DNA from: Leptolyngbyaceae cyanobacterium JSC-12
Lineage (GTDB): Bacteria > Cyanobacteriota > Cyanobacteriia > Leptolyngbyales > Leptolyngbyaceae
Assembly (NCBI GenBank): GCA_000309945.1
Contig: CM001633.1
Span: 1,956,292 to 2,020,291 of the forward strand
DNA: 64,000 nucleotides
Direction: 5' to 3'
In this document: positions 42,770 to 52,282 of the stretch, piece by piece
Numbering within the stretch: the first letter of the stretch is position 1
Layout of the letters: every line of letters begins with the position of its first letter
Notes under the pieces: generated by a model
Databases searched by the model: none
Seen by the model: the letters and a program-made list of their open reading frames with translations, nothing else
What the model was told of the DNA's origin: nothing
Program-made: the position numbers and the translations under genes

Positions 42770-43394
42770 ACTTTGCTTTTGTTTTTGCCTTCTTTGCAGT
42801 TGCTTTTGCCGTGGTCTTCGTCGTAGAAGTTTTGGCAGCCGTTCGGCTGGAAGACGATTTTGCTGACTTAGAGGACTTCGTTGCACCGTTTGAACTGTTG
42901 ACAACGCCTTCAGTTTGTAAGTGTGCTTCCAGGAACCAAAGTCTCATATCAATACTCCTGGAGATTTCGGTGTAAAGGTCAGCCGTATCTGCATCACCCA
43001 GATCATCGGTTTTTTCAATGCCATCTCGCAGCAATTTGGCATAGATAGCGTAGCGATCAGCAAGGGCAACGATGTGGTCTTTCCCATCAGTAATATCGTA
43101 GGGATACTCTGGCAGTTGGGAAACCTCTGCTGCAATTCGGGCGGTACCCATTGCAGTGCCAGCCAACGTTGTAACACGCTCAGCTAATAGATCGATGTAT
43201 TCTTCCAGTTCCCCTGCTAACTCATCAAAGAGTTCATGGAGTTGATAAAAGTCCATGCCTTTAACGTTCCAATGTGCTTGTTTAACCTGCGTTTTGAGAT
43301 CAAGCGTGTAGGCAAGTGATTCGTTTAGCAGATCAATAATTTGGGCGCGCACATCGGCGGGAAGATCAATCCGGGTCGGGTACATCATACTCAT
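42768..43394 (-). CDS. dps: Dps-family ferritin with lysine-rich tail
   Basis: A 208-residue DNA-protection ferritin. The inter-subunit ferroxidase site is complete: His41 in A-H-W-N-V-K-G, His53, Asp57, Asp68 and Glu72, spaced as in E. coli Dps. It oxidises Fe2+ with peroxide and stores iron, protecting DNA. Residues 165-208 form an unusual tail of Ser, Thr, Ala and Lys (A-K-A-T-A-K-K-A-K-T-K-A-K), like histone H1 or HU-type tails. Such C-terminal tails are known to bind DNA in some Dps proteins. Confidence 0.93.
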   Translation of the reverse strand: MSMMYPTRIDLPADVRAQIIDLLNESLAYTLDLKTQVKQAHWNVKGMDFYQLHELFDELAGELEEYIDLLAERVTTLAGTAMGTARIAAEVSQLPEYPYDITDGKDHIVALADRYAIYAKLLRDGIEKTDDLGDADTADLYTEISRSIDMRLWFLEAHLQTEGVVNSSNGATKSSKSAKSSSSRTAAKTSTTKTTAKATAKKAKTKAK

Positions 43395-43534
43395 GTGGCT
43401 GGCTCCTCTAAGTAAACAGGTGGGAAACGGTCTATACGAGCACCAGTGTATGAAGAAGTTCTCAAAATGGATTGATTAAATCGTTGCCTTTATTTTGCGC
43501 GATTTCCTGCATGTCGCAAAGGGAAATCTCAAGA

Positions 43535-43843
43535 TTACTGGATTCTGGTTGTTTGATGAGTTGCTTTGTAGGCTGAGATCGCCTGCCGAAACCCCAATAC
43601 CACCAAAATATTCGATAGCGTTAGAAAGGACTCAGCACTACCGTGCAGCCAATCCACATTCGCCAGTTGTTCACCATAGACAACCCTCGCATAAATGCCA
43701 GCAGGAATAGTCACGGCGACGAACACCAGTGTCATATAGAAGCCAATGAGTGCTAATCGAGGAGCCTGCTTAGAACGAGTCAGGAACCAGAGAAACCCCA
43801 GATAGGGAAAGAGGGAAAGAGCAAAAAGAGTATCTTTAGACAT
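43535..43843 (-). CDS. DUF3593 membrane protein
   Basis: A 102-residue protein with three hydrophobic segments, starting M-S-K-D-T-L-F-A-L-S-L-F-P-Y-L-G-F-L-W-F-L-T. It overlaps the preceding DUF2499 gene by 8 bases on the same strand, a pairing conserved in cyanobacteria and, as nuclear genes, in plants. Function unknown; a thylakoid location is likely from its distribution. Confidence 0.82.
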   Translation of the reverse strand: MSKDTLFALSLFPYLGFLWFLTRSKQAPRLALIGFYMTLVFVAVTIPAGIYARVVYGEQLANVDWLHGSAESFLTLSNILVVLGFRQAISAYKATHQTTRIQ

Positions 43844-44135
43844 TTGCTGTTTGCTTCCAAATCCACCAGCCAGCCATCATCAAAGTGACATTGCCGACGA
43901 CGGTCATTGCCGCTTGCAATGTCACAAGCCAATCGAGAGAGGCAGGATTATCAAAAAAATGCCAGGTGCAGGCACACATTGCACTGACCAGTGCAGGCAG
44001 CATCGCGAAGGAAAGCGCCCACCAATAGCGCTGGTTTGTAATTTCGCCGTAAATCCAGATCAACCAGATAGCAGCAATCCATTCAATGACGCTGGAAACG
44101 TGAATAATCCAGTTGGGAATTGAAAGCGCATTCAT
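43836..44135 (-). CDS. DUF2499 membrane protein
   Basis: A 99-residue protein with three membrane helices (I-H-V-S-S-V-I-E-W, Y-W-W-A-L-S-F-A-M-L-P-A-L, M-T-V-V-G-N-V-T-L-M-M). The start M-N-A-L-S-I-P-N-W-I-I-H is typical of DUF2499, restricted to oxygenic phototrophs. It is translationally coupled to DUF3593; the two probably act together. Confidence 0.85.
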   Translation of the reverse strand: MNALSIPNWIIHVSSVIEWIAAIWLIWIYGEITNQRYWWALSFAMLPALVSAMCACTWHFFDNPASLDWLVTLQAAMTVVGNVTLMMAGWWIWKQTANV

Positions 44136-44337
44136 GAATTGAAGAATTTTAGATTACTGATTTTAGATTGTGGACGAATCTGCCTCAGCTATCAACTACA
44201 GCGTATTCAGATCAATTTAGCTCAATCAGCCAAGGCCTTATGAATTCAGGTATAGGGTACAGGGAATGGGGCGTAGGGGATGCAAATTCAATTTACAATC
44301 GCTAAAAGTTTCGCAATCTGCAATCTGTAATCTCATC

Positions 44338-45384
44338 ATGGTTTCGACTCAGGCGGTTTTATGCGGCTATTACGGTATGGGAAACGGGGGGGATGAAGCC
44401 TTGCTGGCATCGTTACTGCAAATGTTGCCCAGGCATGTGTCGCCGTTGGTACTTTCTGGCAATCCAGCGCAAACCCGCGATCGCTACCAGGTTCCAGCTA
44501 TCAACCGCAAAGATCCGCTTGCTGTCCTGCAAGCCATACGCCAATCGGAAGTATTTATCTGGGGCGGCGGCAGTTTGATTCAAGATGCTACGAGTGCCCT
44601 GAGTCCGTTTTACTACCTGGGACTGATGCAGTTGGCACAACGGCTGGGCTTAACGACGATCGCCTGGGCACAGGGAATTGGTCCTTTACAGCGATCGCAA
44701 ACACGCTGGCTGTCCCGCCAAACCTTTGCTCGTTGCACCACTATCAGCGTACGAGATAGTGGCTCGGCTGCCCTGCTGGCAGACTGGGGCATTCCCTTCA
44801 CGTTGTCGCCTGACCCAGTGTGGGCAATGACATCTCAACCAGTTGAACACTTGTGGGATCTCCCTGCACCTAGAGTGGCAATTAATCTCCGCAGCCACCC
44901 GAAGCTCACAGCCGCACACATCACTCGATTAACCCAGGCTCTGGTTGCCTTTCAGAAAGCAACTGATACCTGCATTCTGTTAGTACCGTTCCAAAAATCG
45001 CAAGATCTGGCGATCGCAGAAGTAATTCAGCCCCAACTACCTGGAGTTAGCAAAATTTTGATACTGGAAGACCCCATGCAATTAAAAGGGGTGTTTCGCG
45101 GCGTGGAGATGGCGATTGCCATGCGTCTTCATGGATTGATCATGGCAGCCGCCGAAGAGTGCCGTTGCTTTGCCCTCAGCTACGATCCCAAAGTTAGCCG
45201 CTTAATGAGCGACCTCTCCATGCCTGGCTGGGAGTTAGACCAGATTCCTGACAACCCCAACACAATTTGTCAGGTCTGGCTTGATCACTACGCCAATGGT
45301 GATCCGCTTTCTCCTGACCAAATCCGTTTCCTAGTAGATCGAGCACTGATTCATCAGGAAGTATTGCATAAGACATTGAGTTGA
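44338..45384 (+). CDS. csaB: Polysaccharide pyruvyl transferase CsaB
   Basis: A 348-residue protein from ATG 44338 (an upstream in-frame ATG at 44266 is less likely). Seen: G-Y-Y-G-M-G-N-G-G-D-E-A-L-L at the N-terminus, W-G-G-G-S-L-I-Q-D, A-W-A-Q-G-I-G-P-L and M-R-L-H-G-L-I-M-A-A with the conserved Arg-His. CsaB adds pyruvate ketals to cell-wall polysaccharide, which anchors SLH-domain outer-layer proteins. In cyanobacteria it is thought to support attachment of SLH porins. Confidence 0.92.
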   Translation: MVSTQAVLCGYYGMGNGGDEALLASLLQMLPRHVSPLVLSGNPAQTRDRYQVPAINRKDPLAVLQAIRQSEVFIWGGGSLIQDATSALSPFYYLGLMQLAQRLGLTTIAWAQGIGPLQRSQTRWLSRQTFARCTTISVRDSGSAALLADWGIPFTLSPDPVWAMTSQPVEHLWDLPAPRVAINLRSHPKLTAAHITRLTQALVAFQKATDTCILLVPFQKSQDLAIAEVIQPQLPGVSKILILEDPMQLKGVFRGVEMAIAMRLHGLIMAAAEECRCFALSYDPKVSRLMSDLSMPGWELDQIPDNPNTICQVWLDHYANGDPLSPDQIRFLVDRALIHQEVLHKTLS

Positions 45385-45524
45385 ATTTTGTATCGTTACT
45401 CCCGGTAAATTTATTAAATCTGCTTTTTTGTGTTGTCTGATTAGGGAAGTTGTAGGGATGCTAAATCTTTAGGAACAATACTGATTCGTGAAATAGAATT
45501 CTAACTACGCCCAACTCGAACACT

Positions 45525-45560
45525 GGAGATTTCTCTAAGGAAAAACCTACGGGTTTGGAC
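45525..45560. repeat. Palindromic segment B (related to 42665-42697)
   Basis: GGAGATTTCTCTAAGG, then AAAAACCTACGGGTTTGGAC. Similar in order and spacing to segment A. The rest of the 45385-45663 gap shows nothing else supported. Confidence 0.45.
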
Positions 45561-45663
45561 TTAGACAAGAAAAATCCAACGCTCAGTTTTGAAAACTGGG
45601 TATATCATAAGCATCGCATTGACCAGTGTGCCTTAGAGAGCCGACTTTCAGGATTCAAGTGCT

Positions 45664-47445
45664 ATGAGTGTAACTGTTAACCCTAATATGACTCCAGACC
45701 CTTCCCAACCTGATGATGCCAGTCCAGCCAAGCAGTTGAGTGAACCTGAAAGTGTTCCTGTTAGCACTGCCCCATCCGAACCCGATGAAGGCTGGCAAAC
45801 GGTCGATTTTCCTGGAGCCATCAGTGTTGACAGTATTCCACTGGAGATTCCACCCGTTGCCGAACATACGCCAGCCTCTAGCACGGTCTTCAATCTGCCT
45901 CATTCTGAAGCGATCGCAACTAACAATTCTGCCGATTTAATAACCCAACTTCAGCAAGAAAACTCAGCCCTGCGTACTCAGGTTGCTCAGCTTGAAGCAG
46001 ACCTGTCTCAAGTGCAGATTGAGCTCCAGCTTGAAGTTGCCCGCTTCTACTGCAAAGAAGCTGAAAAAGAAGAGGCTGAAAAAGAGCCGAAAGAAACCGC
46101 TTCGAGGGAGAGCGATCGCACTGTAGAAGACCAAGCAACGCTCCAGGAACAACTTCTTCATCTGACCCAAGAACTTACCACATCTCAACAAACAGTTCAG
46201 CAACAACAAAGCCTGATCGATACCCTCAGCACCCAACTAGAAATCAGCCAGCAGCGTATTGCCCAACTAGAACGAGACTGTGCCCTGAGCCAGCAGCGTT
46301 ACAACGAGCAATTACAGTTAGTTTCCCAGGCTGAAAATACCTGCCGTGATTTGCGAATGCGCCTGCATCGCCAGCAGCAGCAAACCTTGCAATTTAAAGC
46401 AGCTTTGGAAAAAAGTATTGAGTTGCATTCAACGGTTGAGGCAGCGCAATCTGAGCCTGCTCTGGTTGAAAACTCCTCCCCCGCCACAGGAACAACCGCT
46501 TTTATTCCCAAAGCCCAACCCGTGCGCCCCTGGTCAACACCTCCAGCCAACCCCACGCCCCATCTCTATTCCATCGCTCGGCAACCATCGACCGGGCTAC
46601 CAAACCTGTTATTAAAGTTGGTGAAGCAAGAAGCAGGAGAAGCAACCGCTGTCTCAACTGAAACCACAGAGTCAGCATCTGGTTCACAAGCCAACCATCA
46701 ACCCAATCCTCCAGCTAACCCAGAGTTAGAGGATTTGTTTCCAACTCCAGTTCAGCCCGCTCCAGCGATCGCCGATCCCCAGCCACCCCAGGAATCTGTA
46801 TTTGACTTGAGTCCATTCATTGAAGCGGGCGAACTGGATGCCAATAGGGTGGCAGTAATGAATCAGGATTTGGCACATGAAGCTGTGCTGCATCCGACTA
46901 AAACCAATTCTGAGGCTAACAATCCTTCTGGTGATACGCTGTGGAACGATCTTGCACGTCTGATTGAACCGGAACTATCCGCAGAACTCAGTGCACTGGC
47001 AGAATCCTCCGCTGAGGCGATCGCATCAGAACTATCCCAAACCGCACCAGAGTCAACTGCGCCAGAAATTCCAGTCTCCCCCTTGAAAGAACCAGATATT
47101 TCAGCCTTTGCCTCTGCTGTAACCACGTCATCCCATCTTTCCTTCTCCATCTCTGAACAGAAGCCCAGCCACTCTGCTGCATCCACAAAGGTACCAGCCG
47201 CGATTCCACAGAACCCTTTTCCTTCCTTCACACTGCGCCCCTCTGAGGAACAGGCAGCCACGCAAACAGCAGAAGCAGACAGCAGCAACCCAGCAGGCAC
47301 AGCGGATTCTGCCACCCTGCCCATCACCGAGCCTGACTCTCCCCTGCCTCCAAATTGGCCTTCACCCATCCTGTATCCATTCCGGCAACCCAAAAAATTG
47401 AAATCTATGGCAGCCGTTGACTTGCCGAGCTTTCCACGGGGATGA
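45664..47445 (+). CDS. Coiled-coil, Pro/Ser/Glu-rich hypothetical protein
   Basis: A 593-residue acidic protein. Residues 1-85 are disordered (Pro, Ser, Glu). Residues 88-260 form a long coiled coil rich in Gln (Q-Q-E-N-S-A-L-R-T-Q-V-A-Q-L-E-A, L-E-I-S-Q-Q-R-I-A-Q-L). Residues 265-560 are low-complexity Pro/Ala/Ser/Glu, and the end carries a short basic segment (R-Q-P-K-K-L-K-S). No enzyme motif or membrane segment. A scaffolding or cell-structure role is possible; comparable proteins are cyanobacterium-specific. It is convergent with cruP, 8 bases apart. Confidence 0.7.
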   Translation: MSVTVNPNMTPDPSQPDDASPAKQLSEPESVPVSTAPSEPDEGWQTVDFPGAISVDSIPLEIPPVAEHTPASSTVFNLPHSEAIATNNSADLITQLQQENSALRTQVAQLEADLSQVQIELQLEVARFYCKEAEKEEAEKEPKETASRESDRTVEDQATLQEQLLHLTQELTTSQQTVQQQQSLIDTLSTQLEISQQRIAQLERDCALSQQRYNEQLQLVSQAENTCRDLRMRLHRQQQQTLQFKAALEKSIELHSTVEAAQSEPALVENSSPATGTTAFIPKAQPVRPWSTPPANPTPHLYSIARQPSTGLPNLLLKLVKQEAGEATAVSTETTESASGSQANHQPNPPANPELEDLFPTPVQPAPAIADPQPPQESVFDLSPFIEAGELDANRVAVMNQDLAHEAVLHPTKTNSEANNPSGDTLWNDLARLIEPELSAELSALAESSAEAIASELSQTAPESTAPEIPVSPLKEPDISAFASAVTTSSHLSFSISEQKPSHSAASTKVPAAIPQNPFPSFTLRPSEEQAATQTAEADSSNPAGTADSATLPITEPDSPLPPNWPSPILYPFRQPKKLKSMAAVDLPSFPRG

Positions 47446-47453
47446 AGCCTAAT

Positions 47454-49622
47454 TTAGCTGGACGGAGTGGTTGATTCCGGAATCCCTGGTTGGCTGAGAT
47501 CAGCCTGGGCAGAGTTCGCAATTGCTGAGAAGGATCGCCGCACTGTTTGGGGAAAGCCCATCCCATCCGTCAAAGCATAAGATTGCACCAGTAACCAAAA
47601 CCACACTGTTGGAAACCTTGGTTCCAACCAGGGCTGAATTTGTTGCACCCATTCAGGAAACCAACCCCTCAAGAAAGTGCTGACAAACGCTCTGAAAGTA
47701 AAGTCGAGATAACTGCCCACCCACCGCAATAGATCCTTGGGTCCTGCCAACTGCCAAATCCACCAGAGCAGGGATGGATTTTGCCACGCAGCTTTCAACG
47801 CCATGCGGTTAAACGTCAGCCAGCCAACCCGGTCTTTAATGAAAGCTTCGGCAACGGCAGGAGGTTCTGCGGCGAGGATACCAAAAAAGGTATTTAGCAT
47901 AGCGTTAATCCGCTCAGGTGGGATGAATTTCCCCGTGGGAACCATCATGCCTTTGGAGAACAACCAGGTGACTGCAATATTGCTCTGGAAAGCTCGAATG
48001 TTGTTCAGCGTCTGGGCGTCCAGCAAATTATGTTTGAGGGCGATGTCCAGCAAATGGGTAAGGCGTGGAAGGTTGCGGACGAGAGAACCAAAGCCTGTAA
48101 ACACGAGCGGCGATTGCAAAGAAGCTGCATCGCCGATCGCGATCAGGCGGTCGAATGCCACACGGCGATCGCTGCTACCGACACTGAAATAACCTGGAAT
48201 GTAGCCAAACGTCGGTTTCTTCCAAACCAACTCATCCATGTTGCAACGACGATATTCTGGCAAGATGGTGAAAAAGTCTTCATACATCTCCAGCAACGAA
48301 CCAGGATTCTCAGGATGCACCTGATGGTAGTGGAACAGGTAAACCGTCAACTCCTCCTTTTCTGCTGGAAATAACTCCCAAATCAGTTGGCGTCCCCGTG
48401 AAATATCCCCGTGACTGTTTAGCACATCTCCATAGCGGGCATCCCAAACCCCCGGTGCAAATCCATTAGAAATCACGGCACCCACTGTTGGGCACACACT
48501 GTCAAACGTGCGTCCACCATTCAACTGCCATGCGATCGGTGACGCTGTTCCCATCGCATCTACTAACAAGCGTCCTACAGCTTCGCGAGTAACCTGTTCT
48601 GGCAAATGCTGACATTGAACAGTTACCCACGAGTTATCCACATCCGCCCGTACAAACTCTGTTTCATCCCAAATCTCACCGCCCCACTGCCGCAACTTTT
48701 CTCCACACAACCGCAAAAGCTTTTCCGCATCCAAGGCCACATTCAGCACTGTTGGCGTATGCAAGACTGGGGCCTTGGCTTGAGGCGGATTGTTGGCATC
48801 AAAAAACTTGTGAAACCCATCAATGTATTCCCTGGCAATCAGGCTTTCAAATTCATCGGAGGTAAATAATCCCAAATCAATCACACTCTGAAATTCACTG
48901 CGCGAAATATTCCATTCCCGGTTCATCTTGCCAAAAGGCAACCGCTCAATCAGCAAAACTCGGTAGCCCAACCGTGCCATTGCTGCTGCATGAATTACCC
49001 CCAGCGCACCGCCCAGATAGATTAGGTCGTAGGAGCAGGAGGAGGGAGGAGAAGCGGGGGTAGGGACGTGATGGTGTGATGAGGCTGACTCCTGACTCCT
49101 AAAAATCACTTGCCTTGGTTGTTGAGGATTTCGCACACTGTCGCGCCAGCGTTGCTCCCACCAGTAGACTCGTGCCAAGTCATACTCGCCGTTGGGCATT
49201 TTGCGGAAATATTTAACAGTTAGAGGATATCGATCCGCTAGGGCATCAAAAATTGAGGTTTGGCTGAGGTCTATTTCGGGTGGAATTGGATAGTTATTCG
49301 GAAATTGTTGCCGAATGGCATGGATCAGGTATCGTAGAGTGTCTTTTTCGTTGGGAAGGGGTCGCTCTGCCCAACGGAAGGCTTTGAGATAAGTGGTGCG
49401 CTGAACTGACCACACGAAAATGGAAAGTTCATCATCCAGATGTAATGGATTCGAGGTTGAAGAATGGGTGCTTTTGGTTGCGATCGCGGTAGAAAACCTG
49501 AAGCGAGTCCCCTCTGGGGTGATGATTTTTTCTCCAAACTCAGGATTGAATACATCATGCAGCCAACGCTTGACTGCATCCGTATCTGGAGTTGGGACTT
49601 CAATATACAGGATCTCCTTCAT
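47454..49622 (-). CDS. cruP: CruP, lycopene-cyclase-like flavoprotein
   Basis: A 722-residue flavoprotein from ATG 49622. The first 200 residues are specific to CruA/CruP. An FAD-binding fold follows with Y-L-G-G-A-L-G-V-I-H-A-A-A-M-A-R-L-G-Y-R and L-L-I-E-R, and later A-I-G-D-A-A-S-L-Q-S-P-L-V-F-T-G-F-G, the second flavin motif. CruP is the paralogue of the lycopene cyclase CruA and is conserved in oxygenic phototrophs; plant CruP has been linked to limiting oxidative stress. CruA versus CruP cannot be proven without a tree, but the N-terminus favours CruP. Confidence 0.8.
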   Translation of the reverse strand: MKEILYIEVPTPDTDAVKRWLHDVFNPEFGEKIITPEGTRFRFSTAIATKSTHSSTSNPLHLDDELSIFVWSVQRTTYLKAFRWAERPLPNEKDTLRYLIHAIRQQFPNNYPIPPEIDLSQTSIFDALADRYPLTVKYFRKMPNGEYDLARVYWWEQRWRDSVRNPQQPRQVIFRSQESASSHHHVPTPASPPSSCSYDLIYLGGALGVIHAAAMARLGYRVLLIERLPFGKMNREWNISRSEFQSVIDLGLFTSDEFESLIAREYIDGFHKFFDANNPPQAKAPVLHTPTVLNVALDAEKLLRLCGEKLRQWGGEIWDETEFVRADVDNSWVTVQCQHLPEQVTREAVGRLLVDAMGTASPIAWQLNGGRTFDSVCPTVGAVISNGFAPGVWDARYGDVLNSHGDISRGRQLIWELFPAEKEELTVYLFHYHQVHPENPGSLLEMYEDFFTILPEYRRCNMDELVWKKPTFGYIPGYFSVGSSDRRVAFDRLIAIGDAASLQSPLVFTGFGSLVRNLPRLTHLLDIALKHNLLDAQTLNNIRAFQSNIAVTWLFSKGMMVPTGKFIPPERINAMLNTFFGILAAEPPAVAEAFIKDRVGWLTFNRMALKAAWQNPSLLWWIWQLAGPKDLLRWVGSYLDFTFRAFVSTFLRGWFPEWVQQIQPWLEPRFPTVWFWLLVQSYALTDGMGFPQTVRRSFSAIANSAQADLSQPGIPESTTPSS

Positions 49623-49763
49623 TAGGCTTCTGAAAACTCCATAGTTAACCACACAAAACTGAGATTAAGAAGTGCTTAAACTGCGTTAGACTTCATTAGC
49701 AATATGCTAAAAAACTTTACACCTTCTCATATTCTTACTGAGTTCGCTCCCACAGATTGCGCC

Positions 49764-49997
49764 ATGAACTATCCTATTCCAGCAAATCCCCAAGAAGTTG
49801 TTGCACTTCGACAAAAAACTATTAACGAAGAATTGATTGCCTCTGCGATCGCCGGAGTAATCCAGGTTGCCCGTTCCACAGGGCAATCGTTAGAAGACCT
49901 AATGGCAGAAATTATGGCAGATGATGCATTGCTCGATGCCCAACAACGCCGTTGGCTGAGCGAAGTCGTTGCTGTTGCCTGGGAAAAACTGCCTTAA
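49764..49997 (+). CDS. Small conserved cyanobacterial protein
   Basis: A 77-residue acidic helical protein from ATG 49764 (an ATG at 49704 would add 20 residues). Pattern N-P-Q-E-V-V-A-L-R-Q-K-T-I-N-E-E-L-I-A-S-A-I-A-G-V-I, then L-E-D-L-M-A-E-I and Q-Q-R-R-W-L-S-E-V-V-A-V-A-W. It resembles unnamed short proteins of other cyanobacteria. No motif gives a function. The next gene starts 97 bases downstream on the same strand. Confidence 0.65.
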   Translation: MNYPIPANPQEVVALRQKTINEELIASAIAGVIQVARSTGQSLEDLMAEIMADDALLDAQQRRWLSEVVAVAWEKLP

Positions 49998-50093
49998 GTC
50001 AGGAACGCGTGGCAAACGGGAAACGGGAATTAAGCGAATGTCCTATGATCGATCAGCAACTAAATTCAGTATTCAAGGGGCTGAGACAGAGCG

Positions 50094-51248
50094 ATGGACA
50101 ACAAATTGATGTTGATGATTCCTGGACCTACGCCAGTGCCAGAGAAAGTCTTACTGGCAATGGCAAAGCATCCAATGGGGCATCGCAGCGGTGATTTTTC
50201 CGAAATCATGGCAGAGGTCACACAAAACTTGAAGTGGCTTCATCAGACCCAGAATGATTTGCTGATTCTGACTGCCAGTGGCACGGGTGCAATGGAAGCT
50301 GGCATTATTAATTTTCTGAGTCCGGGCGATCGCGTATTGGTAGGCTGTAACGGGAAGTTTGGCGAGCGCTGGGGCGAAGTTTGCGACGCTTATGGACTGC
50401 AAACTGAACGGATTACAGCAGAATGGGGCAAAGCCCTTGATCCAGAGCAGTTTCGTGAAAAACTAGAAGCAGATCAAGAAAAATCCATCAAAGCAGTAAT
50501 CATTACCCATAGTGAAACCTCGACGGGCGTTCTGAATGATCTGGAAACGATCAACCGTCATGTCAAAGCCCACGGTGAAGCTTTGATCATTGTAGATACA
50601 GTCACCAGTTTAGGAGCGGTGAGTGTGCCTGTAGATGAGTGGGGTCTGGATGTCGTGGCATCGGGTTCGCAGAAAGGCTATATGATCCCTCCAGGGTTGG
50701 GGTTTGTTGCTGTGAGCGCCAAAGCCTGGGAAGCCTACAAAACGGCGAAATTACCCAGATACTATCTAGATCTGGGTAAGTATAAAAAGGATGCAGCGAA
50801 AAACACCACGCCATTCACACCACCTGTCAACATGTTTTTTGGCTTGCAAGTGGCACTGCAAATGATGCAAGCTGAAGGATTGGAAAATATCTTTGCACGC
50901 CATCAACGGCTCACAGCAGCCAGCCGTGCCGCAGTTAAAGCCTTGGGGTTACCTCTCTTTGCCCCTGACGATGCCGCCAGCCCAGCTATCACCGCTGTGA
51001 TTCCGGATGGGGTAGATGCAGAAAAAGTTCGTTCTGTTATGAAGAAGCGGTTCGATATTGCCCTAGCAGGCGGACAAGATCATTTGAAAGGCAAGATCTT
51101 CCGGATTGGGCATTTAGGGTTCGTGAGCGATCGCGATATTCTTGCAGCAATTAGTGCCCTGGAAGCAACCTTATTAGAACTTGGCTACGAAGGATTTGCT
51201 CCTGGTTCAGGGGTCACGGCGGCGGCTAAAGCGCTTTCAGGCTTGTAA
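50094..51248 (+). CDS. Class V aminotransferase (alanine/serine-glyoxylate type)
   Basis: A 384-residue PLP enzyme. The start M-L-M-I-P-G-P-T-P-V-P, G-H-R-S-G-D-F, the Lys194 Schiff-base site in A-S-G-S-Q-K-G-Y-M-I-P-P-G and the D in I-V-D-T-V-T-S are all present. Homologues transfer amino groups from serine or alanine to glyoxylate, part of photorespiratory glycolate metabolism. In older cyanobacterial annotation the same family was called soluble hydrogenase 42-kDa subunit, which is probably a misnomer. Confidence 0.9.
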   Translation: MDNKLMLMIPGPTPVPEKVLLAMAKHPMGHRSGDFSEIMAEVTQNLKWLHQTQNDLLILTASGTGAMEAGIINFLSPGDRVLVGCNGKFGERWGEVCDAYGLQTERITAEWGKALDPEQFREKLEADQEKSIKAVIITHSETSTGVLNDLETINRHVKAHGEALIIVDTVTSLGAVSVPVDEWGLDVVASGSQKGYMIPPGLGFVAVSAKAWEAYKTAKLPRYYLDLGKYKKDAAKNTTPFTPPVNMFFGLQVALQMMQAEGLENIFARHQRLTAASRAAVKALGLPLFAPDDAASPAITAVIPDGVDAEKVRSVMKKRFDIALAGGQDHLKGKIFRIGHLGFVSDRDILAAISALEATLLELGYEGFAPGSGVTAAAKALSGL

Positions 51249-51483
51249 CCCATCCAAGTCGGCATTGCTCTACTGTTCCCAGGCTGGAAAAACCTCTAGC
51301 CAGAAAACCGTATGGCTTACAAAAGCAAAGAGCGGGCTGCTCACCAGTTCCGCTCTTTATGCTCGATTCGCAGGGTTGAATTAACTTGGCAGAGAACACA
51401 TTCTGAGACTGAATCACCACCTAAATGAGATGGTGCCATAGCTTTTCCTCCTGGATACGTCAATAACAACAGGCAGCATCACG

Positions 51484-51675
51484 TCAGGCATTTTCGAGCC
51501 AATCATAAATTCGATCCAGTTGTTCCAAGGTAATCAGTCCGTATTGCCAAAGAATCATCGGCAATGGACCAGGGTCTTGCTCAGAATGACGCAGTGCGAT
51601 CGCAATTGAGGATGCGGAAATCGCTAGATCTTCTTGCAAAAAGCGAATCAATCGAGCATAAGTCGAGGGTCCCAT
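51484..51675 (-). CDS. DUF2949 protein
   Basis: A 63-residue protein. ATG 51675 has a strong GGAGGTGA site 8 bases upstream; the longer frame to 51753 lacks one. The sequence R-L-I-R-F-L-Q-E-D-L-A-I-S-A-S-S-I, then L-P-M-I-L-W-Q-Y-G-L-I-T-L-E-Q-L-D and D-W-L-E is the DUF2949 pattern, found in cyanobacteria. Function unknown. Confidence 0.85.
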   Translation of the reverse strand: MGPSTYARLIRFLQEDLAISASSIAIALRHSEQDPGPLPMILWQYGLITLEQLDRIYDWLENA

Positions 51676-52282
51676 GAATTGTTTCACCTCCTTCAGGACT
51701 CTATAAAAATATCGATTGAATAAGTCGTAGGAACAGAGATTCGTGTTCCGCAAAGAAAACTGAACTCTCAGATTGCTATAAGGCAGGTAGAAACTATGAG
51801 CAAAGGTAATGCTACTAAAGCAAGAAAATGATTCTTGCTACATCTGCATATTTACAGACTCAAAAAAGGCTGTTCAGGATTTCATCAACTTGTCTACGTA
51901 AGAGCGCTTAAACTAAATTGCAAAGTCCAAATATCCTTCAAGACCAAAGACCCAAGCTAAACCTGTAACCTCACACCAGCAAACGTATGATCCAGTTTGG
52001 AGACTAACAAAACTTGAGACAGTGAGAAAAAGCTTACGCTCAGGCGTTGTCCCCCAATCAGGCAGATCAAAAGCTAAAAGATAGCCAAAAGATAACCAAC
52101 CAAACCAGACAGTATCCAACAAACAAAGTTAGAGAAACAAAGTTAGAGAAACTTACAAACGTAAGACTCCATCTCACGAAAGATTACCGTATATTCCAAG
52201 ACAAACATTAAAGGGTTCTTAAAGATATGTGAAACTGAGATAAACTCTTTTAGACCCGGTTCATATCAACAAAATTTGCCAC
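51676..52282. other. Gene-poor region
   Basis: About 600 bases with no convincing gene. A minus-strand frame at 51913-52122 (69 codons, Trp-rich) begins with TTG and has no ribosome site. A 13-14 bp motif (AAAGTTAGAGAAAC) is repeated in tandem near 52126-52151. The rest is A/T-rich, consistent with the promoter of the DUF2949 gene. Confidence 0.5.

Noticed and set aside
46863-47393. 176-codon minus-strand frame
   Set aside because: Low-complexity shadow of the Pro/Ser/Glu-rich coding sequence on the plus strand.
51913-52122. 69-codon minus-strand open frame
   Set aside because: Starts at TTG without a ribosome site, is Trp-rich and matches nothing recognised; probably chance.
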